From Nitrospinae bacterium bin107 (lineage in GTDB: Bacteria > UBA8248): a DNA stretch of 64,000 nucleotides. The translations under genes and the position numbers were made by a program. Below are positions 1 to 9,492 of the stretch, one piece after another. Each line of letters begins with the position of its first letter. Positions within the stretch are counted from its first letter, which is position 1. The stretch is from NCBI GenBank assembly GCA_002238965.1, contig MPNJ01000010.1, positions 62,001 to 126,000 on the forward strand, read 5' to 3'. The notes beneath the pieces are model-generated. The model was not told where the DNA came from. It was given only the letters and a program-made list of their open reading frames with translations, and did no database searches.

Positions 1-59
1 CTCGAATTCATCTTGAGGATCGTTCAAAACAATTCATCCCCTGAAATATATGGGTTTCA

Positions 60-1091
60 TCAAGATTCAAATGCGCGGGAAACCGAACGGCTGCTGCCGT
101 TCCAGCCGTGCATCACGGCCGTTATCGGCCCCGGTACTCCGCCCGCCACGATCAAGAGCAGTCTCCGGGCCTCTTTAATCGTCGGAACAAACGCATCATC
201 ATCATCCAGATCGACGGGGATCGGAAAATCCTGAATACGATTTTCCCGGAAATGACCTCCCGTTTTGAGTTCGCCCACCGTGCGGCCTGCGATTTCGCAA
301 AGGCGTCCATGGACATCCGCCTTTGAATACCCCCTCTTTGCGCAAATCGCGGCTTGCTGCGGGCTCATCGCGACCACCAAATCGGTGCTGGCCCAACAAT
401 TCCACGAACCCAGATGCGACATGGTGTCCGCAATGGAGGGCAACATCCGCTCGGGGTCGTCGCTCACGTCATCCCAGGACATGACGGGACCTTCCACATG
501 CACGGCGGTGACAACGTTATCCTCCGCATCAAAACCATTCGTCTGAGCGAGAGACTCCCAGGGGCTTTCCGCTTCATTCTCGGCGATGCAGTACGTGAAC
601 CTCCCCGGTTGCGAGAATGTGCTCATCGAGGTGATACCCGGAATTCCGCCGCCGATATTGAGGAGCAAAAGCCTGATGGCGCGGCCAATCGTCGCGTTGG
701 CGCGATTCCCGGGGCCGAAACAGCCCAGCCCGCCGTTTAAGCCGATTTCCCTGGCGTAAGGGCCGTTCACTATCAAAAGTGGAGCCGCGCAGGAGAGCGT
801 CGCCTGCACGCCGCCCACGTTGAACTTTTCCTCCAGAATGGCTTCCACGGCCCCGATGAGAACGGGCATATACTCCGGCTTGCACCCTGCCATAATGGCA
901 TGAACGGCAATGGTCCGAACGTCCGCCTGCGCCAATAACGGAGGTACGTCGCCGATTACTTCGTCCGGATCTCGGCTCGTTCCTGCAAGCATTTGGCCCA
1001 GACGCTCTTCCGTCGGGGGGATGACCGGCAGGCCGTCCGACCAGGGTTTATCGAAGAAATACTCGAATTCATCCACCGATGGGGCGCTCAC
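60..1091 (-). CDS. GLPVIPPT-domain protein of unknown function (copy 1)
   Basis: I do not recognise a named family. The protein is collinear with the products at 20303-21337 and with the C-terminal two thirds of the selenoprotein at 18689-20299. Shared blocks are DGLPVIPPT near the N-terminus, then AIMAGCKPE with an invariant Cys, then a GPG.RANATIGRA.RL segment. A reading from ATG at 1154 is possible, but GTG at 1091 is preferred: it has GGAGG (1098-1102) six bases upstream and gives 343 residues, matching the 344-residue paralogue. There is no signal peptide or clear membrane segment. It is transcribed away from the cupin gene, so 1092-1242 should hold divergent promoters. The conserved Cys and the linkage of its paralogues to a selenocysteine domain suggest a redox or thiol function (inference only). 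Confidence 0.8.
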   Translation of the reverse strand: MSAPSVDEFEYFFDKPWSDGLPVIPPTEERLGQMLAGTSRDPDEVIGDVPPLLAQADVRTIAVHAIMAGCKPEYMPVLIGAVEAILEEKFNVGGVQATLSCAAPLLIVNGPYAREIGLNGGLGCFGPGNRANATIGRAIRLLLLNIGGGIPGITSMSTFSQPGRFTYCIAENEAESPWESLAQTNGFDAEDNVVTAVHVEGPVMSWDDVSDDPERMLPSIADTMSHLGSWNCWASTDLVVAMSPQQAAICAKRGYSKADVHGRLCEIAGRTVGELKTGGHFRENRIQDFPIPVDLDDDDAFVPTIKEARRLLLIVAGGVPGPITAVMHGWNGSSRSVSRAFES

Positions 1092-1242
1092 GAAATGCCT
1101 CCGAATAACTTTCTGCAGTGAGGGAAACGCCTGTTTTGCCGCACAAATATACATGGGGGCTGGACAGATTGCGAGTCCATGCCGTTAGAATACGCCTGAC
1201 ATACCGTCTTCCGTCATCACCTCATCTACAGGAGTTCATTCC

Positions 1243-1629
1243 ATGCCGATTTACAGAAATCTCGCCGCTCAGAACCAGGGAAAGGCCGCCGACTACGTGA
1301 CCGCAGACGCCGCGTGGGTCGATGGCGCTCACACCACCATCGGATATTTCCGCATGGAGGCGAGGGGACATTCCAACCCGCATTATCACCATGACGAGCA
1401 GTTCCTCTATCTCCTGAAGGGCGGGCTCCGCATCGCCGTGGAAGGAGAAATTCTGGAAGCCGCGCCGGGGGATCTGGTGCAGTTCCGCCCCGGCGAAGTG
1501 CACGAGATCATGGCGCTCGACAAGCCCGTGGAACTCCTCCTCACGAGGAGCCCCGCGAGGCCGAGTCTCGAGGTGCTGGCCGTGACGCCGGAAGGGGATA
1601 AGGCCAAAAGCCTGCTGCGCCCCGAATAA
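1243..1629 (+). CDS. Small single-domain cupin protein
   Basis: A 128-residue single cupin. Motif 1 is seen as HYHHDEQFLYLLKG (metal-binding His, His and Glu) and motif 2 as PGDLVQFRPGEVHE (final metal-binding His). The ATG has AGGAG eight bases upstream (tacaggagttcattccATG). Such small cupins bind a divalent metal and act as isomerases, dioxygenases, epimerases or sensors; the sequence does not say which. It stands alone between a divergent GLPVIPPT gene and the halogenase remnant, so a role in the nearby RiPP cluster is possible but unsupported. A 364-base non-coding stretch follows it. Confidence 0.85.
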   Translation: MPIYRNLAAQNQGKAADYVTADAAWVDGAHTTIGYFRMEARGHSNPHYHHDEQFLYLLKGGLRIAVEGEILEAAPGDLVQFRPGEVHEIMALDKPVELLLTRSPARPSLEVLAVTPEGDKAKSLLRPE

Positions 1630-1993
1630 GCCGTAAAATGGAATAACATTATAAATAACAATAAGATAAACTCACACTTTTTTATCGAAATACCCCGTGA
1701 ATTTATCTGAATTTACCGAATTATCCAGGAACCGGGAAACACGTGATCACGGACCCCGAATCGTTCGAAAACATGCCTGCATGAAACGATCCGTCCACGT
1801 CCGAAAGAGCCGGATCGCATTGCGCCGAACTCTCCGGTGAAACCGCTTGCATTCTAGCGGGCATCCATCTTTGCCCATCCACGCCTGATTCACGACGCCC
1901 ATACGCCGGATTTAATAATGGCTCATATCCGCAATTTCATCTATATTCAAAAGGATATGGTACTTTACCTGCGATGCACCGATACTTGCGAAA
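1630..1993. other. Intergenic stretch without a recognisable gene
   Basis: No open frame with protein-like composition was seen. The first 100 bases are AT-rich (about 1640-1690). Around 1764-1796 there is an imperfect inverted repeat (ATCGTT...AACGAT with an inner CATG/CATG). The final 60 bases before the halogenase are moderately AT-rich and probably hold its promoter, but no convincing -35/-10 pair was found. Confidence 0.4.
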
Positions 1994-3294
1994 GTGAGTA
2001 GGATGATACAGCCGGGCGCTAAATCATTACGGAAGATCGCGGTTGTCGGGCGGGGAACCGCAGGGTCCCTGGCGGCCGCCAATGTGACTCGTCTTATACC
2101 CGAGAGCGACCACGAGCTGCATCACATCTATGATTCGCGCATCCCGGCCCTCGGAGTAGGCGAAGGCAGCTGGCCGAGTCTCGTGCAGGATTTGTGTCAA
2201 CTTACGAATCTTCCCCATGAAACAGTCCAGCAGCGCCTGAAAGGAACGCGCAAGTACGGTGTAACATTCGAGGGATGGGGTCGGCGCAATCGCGAATTCA
2301 CCCACTATTTCACGCCGCAACAGGTGTCCTACGCCTATCACCTGTCCGTCGACTTGATGGCGGACCTGCTGCATGAAAGCACGCGCGCGCGCCATATCGA
2401 CGCGAAAGTAACCAGTATCAACAGGGTGGAAGGCGGCGCGCAAGTGGAATTCGAGGGCCGGCCGGCGGAGCGCTACGACCTGGTCTTCGACGCCCGGGGC
2501 TTTCCCGGAGAACTAGACCCGGACGGCACATCGACGTTTCCTTCATCCCCACCAATACGGCCGTCATCCGCCGCTGTCCGGCAATCGTCGAAGAAGAGCG
2601 GGACGGGCTGGTTCTGCAACCTACCTACACCCGCGCGGTTGCGCGTCCGCACGGTTGGATAGTCGTTATTCCGCTTACAGCACACACATCCTACGGGTAC
2701 ATCTTCAACCGCGACGTATCCGGCCTCGACGAAGTCGAATCGGACTTCGACGCTTTCCTCGAGACCGATGGCGTATCGGAGTTCGAGCAGCGCGCCGTCA
2801 TTCCGTTTCCCAATTTTATCCATCGTCACATGTACGATGGCGCGGTGGCTCGCATCGGCAACGCAGCCGCCTTCATGGAACCCCTCGAAGCAACGGCGAT
2901 CGTATCCGCACAGGTAGAGGTCGGGATGGTTCTCCATTTGCGCCTTAACCGTTCGGTAGAATATCTCGAACGCGATGCTCTGGTGGTCAATCGATTCCTC
3001 ACCAATACCATGCTCTGCTTCGGCTTATTCGTCGGTTGGCACTATTCCTGTGGTTCGAAGTACGACAGCGGATTCTGGCGCCACGCTCGAGACCACGCCT
3101 GGCCTCGACACCGCAAGGTGGTGGATCCCGAGGTGGTGGATTGCGACGCACTCCGCAAATTCGACGAAATGATCGAACTGATGAACCAGTCGGTCATTGA
3201 CAAATCGGACTGGAATCGGACGTTGGCGTTTTTCCCTCTCTCCAGTTATTGCCAGATGTCCCAGGGGCTGAGCTGCCAGGCGCCGGGTCCGTAA
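1994..3294 (+). pseudogene. Flavin-dependent (tryptophan-type) halogenase, frameshifted and C-terminally truncated
   Basis: The N-terminal part (frame starting GTG 1994, or ATG 2003) shows an FAD-binding GRGTAGSLAA loop, the family segment GVGEGSWPSL and the DARGFPG turn. The reading frame then breaks near 2525. The other frame continues HIDVSFIPTNTAVIRR, then GWIVVIPLTAHTSYGY, FMEPLEATAI, HY...YDSGFW, as in tryptophan halogenases. Dropping or adding one base near 2527 joins the two halves. The family WxWxIP motif was not found. The frame ends at SQGLSCQAPGP, short of the usual C-terminus, just before a transposase-like fragment. These enzymes use FADH2, O2 and halide to halogenate Trp or other aromatic groups. 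Located upstream of a RiPP cluster whose core ends in Trp, it may be a decayed tailoring gene. A sequencing error cannot be excluded. Confidence 0.8.
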
Positions 3295-3361
3295 AGTTTC
3301 ACGAAGGTTGATTCCGCGCCGTAGGATCGGTTCCCCCGGGTTCGCAAATGCTGGACCGAGG

Positions 3362-3433
3362 ATGACGGGAAAGTTCTGCAAACCGGAGAAGATCGTCTGC
3401 CTGCTGCGCAGGGCGTCCAAACAAGGCCGTTGA
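3362..3433 (+). pseudogene. Probable N-terminal fragment of an IS3-family OrfA transposase
   Basis: A 23-codon frame ATG...TGA reads MTGKFCKPEKIVCLLRRAS, closely resembling the start of IS3-type OrfA helix-turn-helix proteins (typically K.PEQIV.LLR.AE). It stops after 23 residues, and I see no continuation or terminal inverted repeats. Its position immediately after the truncated halogenase suggests that an insertion and later decay contributed to loss of the halogenase C-terminus. The fragment is short, so the call is tentative. Confidence 0.45.
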
Positions 3434-3636
3434 AAAATTCCCCGCCCTGTGATTTTGTATGTCAGTCGCCGTGAGGGCGACCTCGAGAAATGTTGCGGCG
3501 CGAGAGGCGCGGGCGGTTCGTGGCCGGCTCCCCGGAGCAACTGATTCCGAAAACGAGTAAACGAACGGCCTGTTCCGCCCATCGGAAATCCACTGCTTCC
3601 CAAACGCCGACGATTCTTGAGCCGGATTGTGTGGAA

Positions 3637-3665
3637 TTACATTTCTTTTTACCGGATGGTATGAT
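3637..3665 (+). promoter_or_regulatory. Possible promoter of the RiPP export/biosynthesis operon
   Basis: A good -10 box TATGAT lies at 3660-3665, 47 bases before the GTG start of the adaptor gene. The -35 region 17 bases upstream (TTACAT, 3637-3642) is a poor match. No other start signal was seen before the eight-gene + strand block. Confidence 0.3.
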
Positions 3666-3711
3666 GTTTTTTTACCTTGCTTGATTACAACGAGAGGGTT
3701 GCCCTGCCGTC

Positions 3712-4263
3712 GTGTTCAATAATCCATTCGATTCTTTTCATAATATCGTTGCCGAAGCGAAGGAAGAACGCGAGCAACTCGATCGGCTGCTGACGATTTC
3801 CACGCCGCGGGAGCGTCTGCTTGTCGCCGCAATCGCTCTTGTCCTGTGCATCCTCTGTGCATGGCTTTTCTTTGGCAGCGTGGCCCGTAGTCTCGCGGTG
3901 GACGGCGTAGTGGTCGAGCAAGGCGAAAACTCGCCCGGGGGCGGCCGGTCCGTGCGGGCCCTCGTCTGGGTCGACAGCGATATCGCTCCACGTATCGAGG
4001 CCGGGATGCCGGTGGTGATAGAGCCGGATACGGCGGACGGAGAAACAGGCGCGCTCGGCGGAGAGGTCAAGGCGATTTCCGCCGTGCCTTTCTCCGGGGG
4101 GCAGGCGGCGTTTGAGTCCGCGGCGCCGGTGTCATTGCACCGCGTCGATATCGCGCTCGAAGAAAGTGTTGCTTCGGATTCCCTGAAGGGCAGGAAATGC
4201 CGGTTCGTCATCGAGCTCGGCAGGCAATCTCCGATCGCGCTATTTCGAATGAGGCAACCATAA
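3712..4263 (+). CDS. Short HlyD-like NHLM secretion adaptor
   Basis: A 183-residue protein with a polar N-terminus (about 1-32), one membrane anchor (about 33-58, VAAIALVLCILCAWLFFGSV) and a periplasmic beta-rich tail with lipoyl/barrel-like stretches. The LDRLLTISTPRERLLVAA...FGSV segment matches the membrane-anchor region of NHLM-type bacteriocin secretion proteins (HlyD-like). Those are usually about 400 residues with a long coiled coil; here the coiled coil is absent. It starts at GTG 3712 with no strong ribosome binding site and ends one base before the C39 exporter, so the two are co-translated. Probable role: connect the peptide exporters to the periplasm. The short form is unusual. 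Confidence 0.7.
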   Translation: MFNNPFDSFHNIVAEAKEEREQLDRLLTISTPRERLLVAAIALVLCILCAWLFFGSVARSLAVDGVVVEQGENSPGGGRSVRALVWVDSDIAPRIEAGMPVVIEPDTADGETGALGGEVKAISAVPFSGGQAAFESAAPVSLHRVDIALEESVASDSLKGRKCRFVIELGRQSPIALFRMRQP

Positions 4264-4264
4264 G

Positions 4265-6475
4265 ATGCCGCTGCGCGCCCCAAAGGGGGCCAGGGACAAG
4301 GCCTCTTCGGACGTATCGAAACAGAAGGTGACCACGCCGGTTCTGTTGCAGATGCATGCGTCGGAATGCGGCGCCGCCTGTCTCGGCATCGTGCTGGCCT
4401 ACTTCGGGCGATGGGTGCCGCTTACCGAATTGCGCGAAAAATGCGAGGTGAGCCGGGACGGCAGCAGCGCCGCAAGCATCTTGCGCGCCTCCCGACACTA
4501 TGGCCTCGAATGCAGCGGGCTCAGCGCACGCGCCGATCAACTGAAAATGCTGCAGTTGCCTTTGATTCTGTTCTGGCAATTCAGCCATTTCGTCGTCCTC
4601 GATGGATTCGATGGCCGTCATTTCCATCTCAATGACCCTTCCACGGGGCGGCGCAGGATTTCCGCCGAAGAGTTCTACAAGGACTACAGCGGCATTGTGC
4701 TTCGCTTCAAGCGCGGCACCGATTTCAAGCCCGGAGGCGAGCAGCCCGACCTGTTCAGGCAATTGGGCGCCCTGCTCGCTGGATCATGGAATTTGCTTAC
4801 CGGGGTGATTGCCTGCGGACTCATGCTGACGCTATTGACGTTGATTATTCCCGCATCTCTCGGAGTTTTCGTCGACGATGTCATCGAAAAACACGGGTCC
4901 TGGGGCGGATTGGTGACCGCCTTGCTTGGCGGCGGCCTCCTGGTATACGTCCTGTCCCTGCTCAAGCACCGATTCCTCAAGCGGCTCGCAGTCCGGGTAT
5001 CGGTGATTGGCTTCAGTCGCAGCGTGTCACGTCTGCTGCGGTTGCCGGTGGAGTTTTTCGAGCACAGACTGGCGGGCGACCTGACCGATCGGGTCTCGTC
5101 CACCGACAGAATCGCCAGGAACCTGGCGGACCAGTTTCTGGTTCTCACTATCGACATGGCGATGAGCGTGGTGTTGCTCATGGCGATGTTCGCCTACGAT
5201 ATCCTGCTCACGCTGATCGTGCTTTTGCTGGCCCTTCTGCACGGAATGCTGGCCCACTTTCTCAACGCCCTTCGGGCTGTCCGAAGCCAGGCGATGAGGC
5301 GCGAGCAGGGACTGCTGATCGGCCTCGGCATGCAGATGCTGAGTCATTCCGACAATCTGCGCATGACGGGATCGGATGATCGGTTCTTTTCGCGCTGGAG
5401 CGGTCAACAGGCGCGTGAGTTGCGTGCGCGCCAACTCTATTCCGAACTGGGCTCCATCAGCACCTCGCTTCCGGGGCTGGTCGACGCGCTCCGCAGCGCG
5501 GCGATTCTCGGGGTCGGGGGCGGTTTGGTCATGACCGGAGAAATGACCCTGGGGACGCTGGTCGGGTTCTACATCCTGGCCGAGATGTTTCTGGCCCCCG
5601 TCAGGCGCTTTTTGGAGTTTGCCGAAAACCGCCAGGCGCTCGAAACCGATATGCAGCGTCTCGAGGACATCTCCAAAACCGATGAAGACCCTGTTTTCAG
5701 TCGCCGAAATCCGGAACCGGAGTCAATCCCCACGTTCAACGGCCGGCTCCAGCTTGCAGGCCAGCTCGAACTGCAAAACCTCACCTTCGGTTTCAACAAG
5801 AGCCGGCCACCTTTGATAAAGGACTTCAACCTCGTGATCAAGCCGGGGCAGCGCGTTGCCGTGGTCGGTCCTAGCGGTTCCGGCAAGTCGACCCTGGCGC
5901 GTCTGGTATCGGGTGTCTATCCGCCCTGGTCGGGCGAAATCCTGTTTGATGATCATCTGCGGGATCAGATTCCAGAGGAAGTGCTGCGGCAGTCCATATC
6001 CATGGTGGATCAGGAGATCGTGCTCTTTTCCGCGTCCCTGCGCGACAACATCACGTTGTGGAACCCGGCCGTCCCGGATGAAGTCCTTTTCGCCGCCACA
6101 CGGGATGCCCAAATCCATGACGAAATCCTGCTTCGAACGCAAGGGTACTCGACCCTCGTCGAAGAAGGCGGGGCGAATTTCAGCGGCGGCCAGCAGCAAC
6201 GCCTGGAAATCGCCCGTGCGCTGGTGGGCAATCCGACGGTGCTCATTCTGGACGAGGCCACCAGCGCACTCGATGCCGTAACGGAGGAACTAGTCGATGA
6301 AGCCCTGCGGCGGCGCGGCGTCACCTGCCTGATCGTGGCGCACCGGCTGAGCACCGTGCGGGATTGCGATGAAATCATCGTGCTCGACAAAGGCGTCACC
6401 GTGCAACGCGGCACCCACGACGAGTTGATCGCGGATCGGGACGGTACGTACTGCAAGCTGGTCAGGTCGGGCTGA
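4265..6475 (+). CDS. NHLP-family peptidase-containing ABC exporter (C39 peptidase/permease/ATPase)
   Basis: Three domains in one 736-residue chain. The N-terminal C39 cysteine peptidase (about 20-150) has catalytic Cys in QMHASECGAACL, the His in HFVVLDGF and Asp in NDPSTG. Six membrane helices span about 175-440. The ATPase follows (about 495-736) with Walker A GPSGSGKST, signature FSGGQQQRLEIA, Walker B VLILDEATSALD and switch His AHRLSTV. The family cleaves leader peptides after small double-residue motifs (GG, GA, AG) and exports the core. The likely substrate is the precursor at 16867-17118, whose leader ends SAG. It is the second gene of the operon; its stop overlaps the next start (TGATG). 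Confidence 0.93.
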   Translation: MPLRAPKGARDKASSDVSKQKVTTPVLLQMHASECGAACLGIVLAYFGRWVPLTELREKCEVSRDGSSAASILRASRHYGLECSGLSARADQLKMLQLPLILFWQFSHFVVLDGFDGRHFHLNDPSTGRRRISAEEFYKDYSGIVLRFKRGTDFKPGGEQPDLFRQLGALLAGSWNLLTGVIACGLMLTLLTLIIPASLGVFVDDVIEKHGSWGGLVTALLGGGLLVYVLSLLKHRFLKRLAVRVSVIGFSRSVSRLLRLPVEFFEHRLAGDLTDRVSSTDRIARNLADQFLVLTIDMAMSVVLLMAMFAYDILLTLIVLLLALLHGMLAHFLNALRAVRSQAMRREQGLLIGLGMQMLSHSDNLRMTGSDDRFFSRWSGQQARELRARQLYSELGSISTSLPGLVDALRSAAILGVGGGLVMTGEMTLGTLVGFYILAEMFLAPVRRFLEFAENRQALETDMQRLEDISKTDEDPVFSRRNPEPESIPTFNGRLQLAGQLELQNLTFGFNKSRPPLIKDFNLVIKPGQRVAVVGPSGSGKSTLARLVSGVYPPWSGEILFDDHLRDQIPEEVLRQSISMVDQEIVLFSASLRDNITLWNPAVPDEVLFAATRDAQIHDEILLRTQGYSTLVEEGGANFSGGQQQRLEIARALVGNPTVLILDEATSALDAVTEELVDEALRRRGVTCLIVAHRLSTVRDCDEIIVLDKGVTVQRGTHDELIADRDGTYCKLVRSG

Positions 6476-9417
6476 TGCAGCACACAAAGCCGGAATACAC
6501 GTCCATCACCGAACTCGCCGCTCGCTTCGGCGCGTCCGTACCCTGCGCCGGCAACCTGCCGGTCAAGCTCGACGACCCGGATAGCGTCTGGTTCATCGAT
6601 CAGGGCGCCGTCAATCTGTTCCTCGCCGAACTCAAGGACGGGGTGGAGCAGGCGGCGCCGCAGCATCTGCTGCGCCGGGAGTCGGGCTGGCTGCTGCCGG
6701 GCGTGGCGCCGGACCAGCCAGAGGGTGACGAAGACAATACGCTCAGCATCATCGCCAAAGGACTGCCGGGCACCATTTTGAAACGTCTGCCGGCTTCCCT
6801 GCTGTCCCGGGTCCATCCGGCGGAACTGGCGGAACAGACCGATACCTGGCTGATCGCCATTGCTGAAACACTGTCGCGTTTCGCAAGCCCCCTTCCGCGC
6901 CCGACCGCGCTGGCCGAACCCGGTCGGACGCAGACCCTGGCCCCTTGTACGCTATCCGTACGGCGCGGCGTGGTATGGGTATCCGAACCGCCGCGCGGCG
7001 CGAGCCTGTTCATGTGTATCGTCGACTCGGCGGAACTGGCGGAGGCGAGCGGCCCGCACGAAACCGTTATTCCGCTGACGCGCACAAGCTGGCTCGCCTT
7101 GTTCGACGAAGCGACGCTGACGGGCTTATCAACCGAAACCCTGGCGGAGCAAGGCACGCTGCTGCCGGCGCTCGCCTCTTTTCACGCGGTTGCTTTTTCC
7201 CTGGAACGCCTGAACCGCCGACTGGTCGTGGTCGATGACGTCAATCTCGAACGCGCGCGGACTACCAGCCGCCGCACGGCGGAAAAAGCCGCGCGGCAGC
7301 GGCTGTTCAACATCTATGACCTTCCGATCGACCGGGACGCCAGTGTCGAGGACACGGCGCTGGCGGATGCCCTGCAACTCATCGGCCGCCATGAAGGAAT
7401 CGATTTCAAGATTCCGGCGCGTGCGGGACTTTCCGATTCTCCGGTCGGCCTCGTCGAGGTTCTCGATGCGTCGGGCTTACGCGCCCGGCGCGTGCGGTTC
7501 AAAGCCGAGGGCAGCTGGTGGCGCGGCGACAGCAACGCGATGCTGGCGTTCCGCGCCGAGGACGGCCAGCCAGTGGCGCTGCTGCCGGGAATGTTCGGGC
7601 GATACCGGGAAATCGACCCGGTCAGCAAACGCAGCCGCCGGGTCACGGCGGACCGCGCGGGCGCGCTGGAGGGAGAAGCCTGGATGTTCTATCGGCCATT
7701 GCCGCCGGAGAACGTGAAACTGGCAGACCTGCTAAGAATCGCCCTGCGCGGGTCGGCCGCGGATTTGGCGCGTCTGGTCATTGCCGGGCTTCCATACGGC
7801 ATGATCAAGCTGCTGCCGGCGCTCGCGCTCGGATTCGTTGCGAATGAAATTTTGGCGGGCGGAAGCACAAGAACGCTCTATACCGTCGCCGTGGCGTTAG
7901 CGGCGTTCGGTCTGCTCGGCGCTCTGCTGCACCTGTTCCAAAGCACGGCGATGATGCGGCTCGAGGGGCGCTCGGCTTCCCGGGTCGAAGCCGCCTTCTG
8001 GGACCGTCTCATGCGCCTTCCGTCAAGCATTCTGCACCGCCATCCCGCCGGAGATCTGGCAATGTCGGGGATGACGTTCCAGAACCTTCGCGACGGCTTG
8101 CGGGGAATCGTCGCCAACAGCTTATTGTCGATCATTTTTCTGCTTCCGGTTTTTGGCGTCATTTTCTTCTACGACGCCACCCTCGGCCTCATCACCCTCG
8201 TCTTCAGCCTGGCTTCGCTGCTGGTCGCCGTAGTCCTCGGGTTGCGCCAGATTTCACCTTATGGGCGGATGATCAGCGCAGCGCGGCGTGTAGCCGGTCG
8301 GCTGTTCCAGCTCGTGGGAGGCATCTCCAAGCTGCGAATGGATAATGCGGAAGGGTCGGCCTATGCCATCTGGGCGAGGGATTATCGCGAGCAGAAACGC
8401 GCGGAGATTGAACTGGGCGCGCTTGAGGGACATTCGCGGGCATTCGGCGCCGCGCTTCCCTTTTTTGCCGGCGGGGTTCTGCTTTTCGCGGTGGCGGCGA
8501 CGGGAGACCGAAACATACCGGTCGGCGATTTTCTCGTCGTTTACACGGTCTTTATCGTTTTCCAGTCCGCCATTGCCCGGCTCGGCGAGTCCTTCGGCGC
8601 CATTGCCGCCATGCGGCCGGCGTTCGAGCAGATGCGCCCGCTTCTCTCCGCCGTTCCTGAATCCGTGACGGAAGGAGAGCCGGTTGAATTCCTGGGCGGT
8701 GAAATACTGTTCGACCGCATTTCCTTTCGCTACGATCCCGACGGTCCGTTGATCCTCGATGACGTCACGATTCACGCCCGTCCCGGCGAATTCATCGCGA
8801 TTGCCGGTGAGTCCGGCGCCGGCAAGAGCACCCTGTTCCGGCTCGCGCTCGGCATCGACTGGCCGGCCGCCGGTGCGGTGTATTACGACGGACGCGACCT
8901 GAGGCATCTGAATCTGAAACAGGTGCGCCGGAAAATTGGAGCGGTGCCGCAATCCGTCGGACTCCATCCACAAGATCTCTGGGACAATCTGGTCAGCCAC
9001 CATGATGCGGTGGGGACCGAGGAAGTGTGGGCGGCGGCCCGGACCGCCGAAGTCGAAGCCCAAATCAGGGACATGCCCATGGGCATGATGACGATGGTGG
9101 GCGCCAGCGGGTCCGTCCTCTCGGGCGGCGAGAGTCAGCGCATCACGATCGCCCGCTCGGTGATCGGCAGCCCGCGAATCATGCTGCTTGACGAGGCGAC
9201 GAACTGGCTGGACAACGAAAGCCAGGCCAAGGTAATGCGGAACCTTGCCGACCTGACTTCCACCCGGCTCATCATCGCCCACCGCCTGTCCACGCTGGAA
9301 CAGGCCGACCGCATCTACGTGCTGCAAGGCGGAAAAGTCGTTCAAAGCGGTACCTTCAACGAACTCAAGGAGGTCGACGGGGTATTCAAGGAGTTGATCA
9401 AAAGGCAAATCGCCTGA
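6475..9417 (+). CDS. NHLM-type ABC exporter, permease/ATPase without peptidase
   Basis: A 980-residue protein. Residues 1 to about 410 form the extended N-terminal region seen in NHLM-system ABC proteins, with no C39 Cys or His. Membrane helices lie at about 420-690. The C-terminal ATPase (about 740-980) has Walker A GESGAGKST, signature LSGGESQRITIARS, Walker B IMLLDEATNWLD and AHRLSTL. In NHLP/NHLM systems a peptidase-containing and a peptidase-less ABC protein occur together with an HlyD-like adaptor, as here, and probably form a heterodimeric exporter. ATG at 6475 overlaps the preceding TGA, indicating translational coupling. Confidence 0.9.
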   Translation: MQHTKPEYTSITELAARFGASVPCAGNLPVKLDDPDSVWFIDQGAVNLFLAELKDGVEQAAPQHLLRRESGWLLPGVAPDQPEGDEDNTLSIIAKGLPGTILKRLPASLLSRVHPAELAEQTDTWLIAIAETLSRFASPLPRPTALAEPGRTQTLAPCTLSVRRGVVWVSEPPRGASLFMCIVDSAELAEASGPHETVIPLTRTSWLALFDEATLTGLSTETLAEQGTLLPALASFHAVAFSLERLNRRLVVVDDVNLERARTTSRRTAEKAARQRLFNIYDLPIDRDASVEDTALADALQLIGRHEGIDFKIPARAGLSDSPVGLVEVLDASGLRARRVRFKAEGSWWRGDSNAMLAFRAEDGQPVALLPGMFGRYREIDPVSKRSRRVTADRAGALEGEAWMFYRPLPPENVKLADLLRIALRGSAADLARLVIAGLPYGMIKLLPALALGFVANEILAGGSTRTLYTVAVALAAFGLLGALLHLFQSTAMMRLEGRSASRVEAAFWDRLMRLPSSILHRHPAGDLAMSGMTFQNLRDGLRGIVANSLLSIIFLLPVFGVIFFYDATLGLITLVFSLASLLVAVVLGLRQISPYGRMISAARRVAGRLFQLVGGISKLRMDNAEGSAYAIWARDYREQKRAEIELGALEGHSRAFGAALPFFAGGVLLFAVAATGDRNIPVGDFLVVYTVFIVFQSAIARLGESFGAIAAMRPAFEQMRPLLSAVPESVTEGEPVEFLGGEILFDRISFRYDPDGPLILDDVTIHARPGEFIAIAGESGAGKSTLFRLALGIDWPAAGAVYYDGRDLRHLNLKQVRRKIGAVPQSVGLHPQDLWDNLVSHHDAVGTEEVWAAARTAEVEAQIRDMPMGMMTMVGASGSVLSGGESQRITIARSVIGSPRIMLLDEATNWLDNESQAKVMRNLADLTSTRLIIAHRLSTLEQADRIYVLQGGKVVQSGTFNELKEVDGVFKELIKRQIA

Positions 9418-9492
9418 CCAGGATATGCAGACAACAGCCCGGCGGTAAAAATGCACGTTCGGCCAAGGCCCGCGAAAATGGAGAAGACATCC

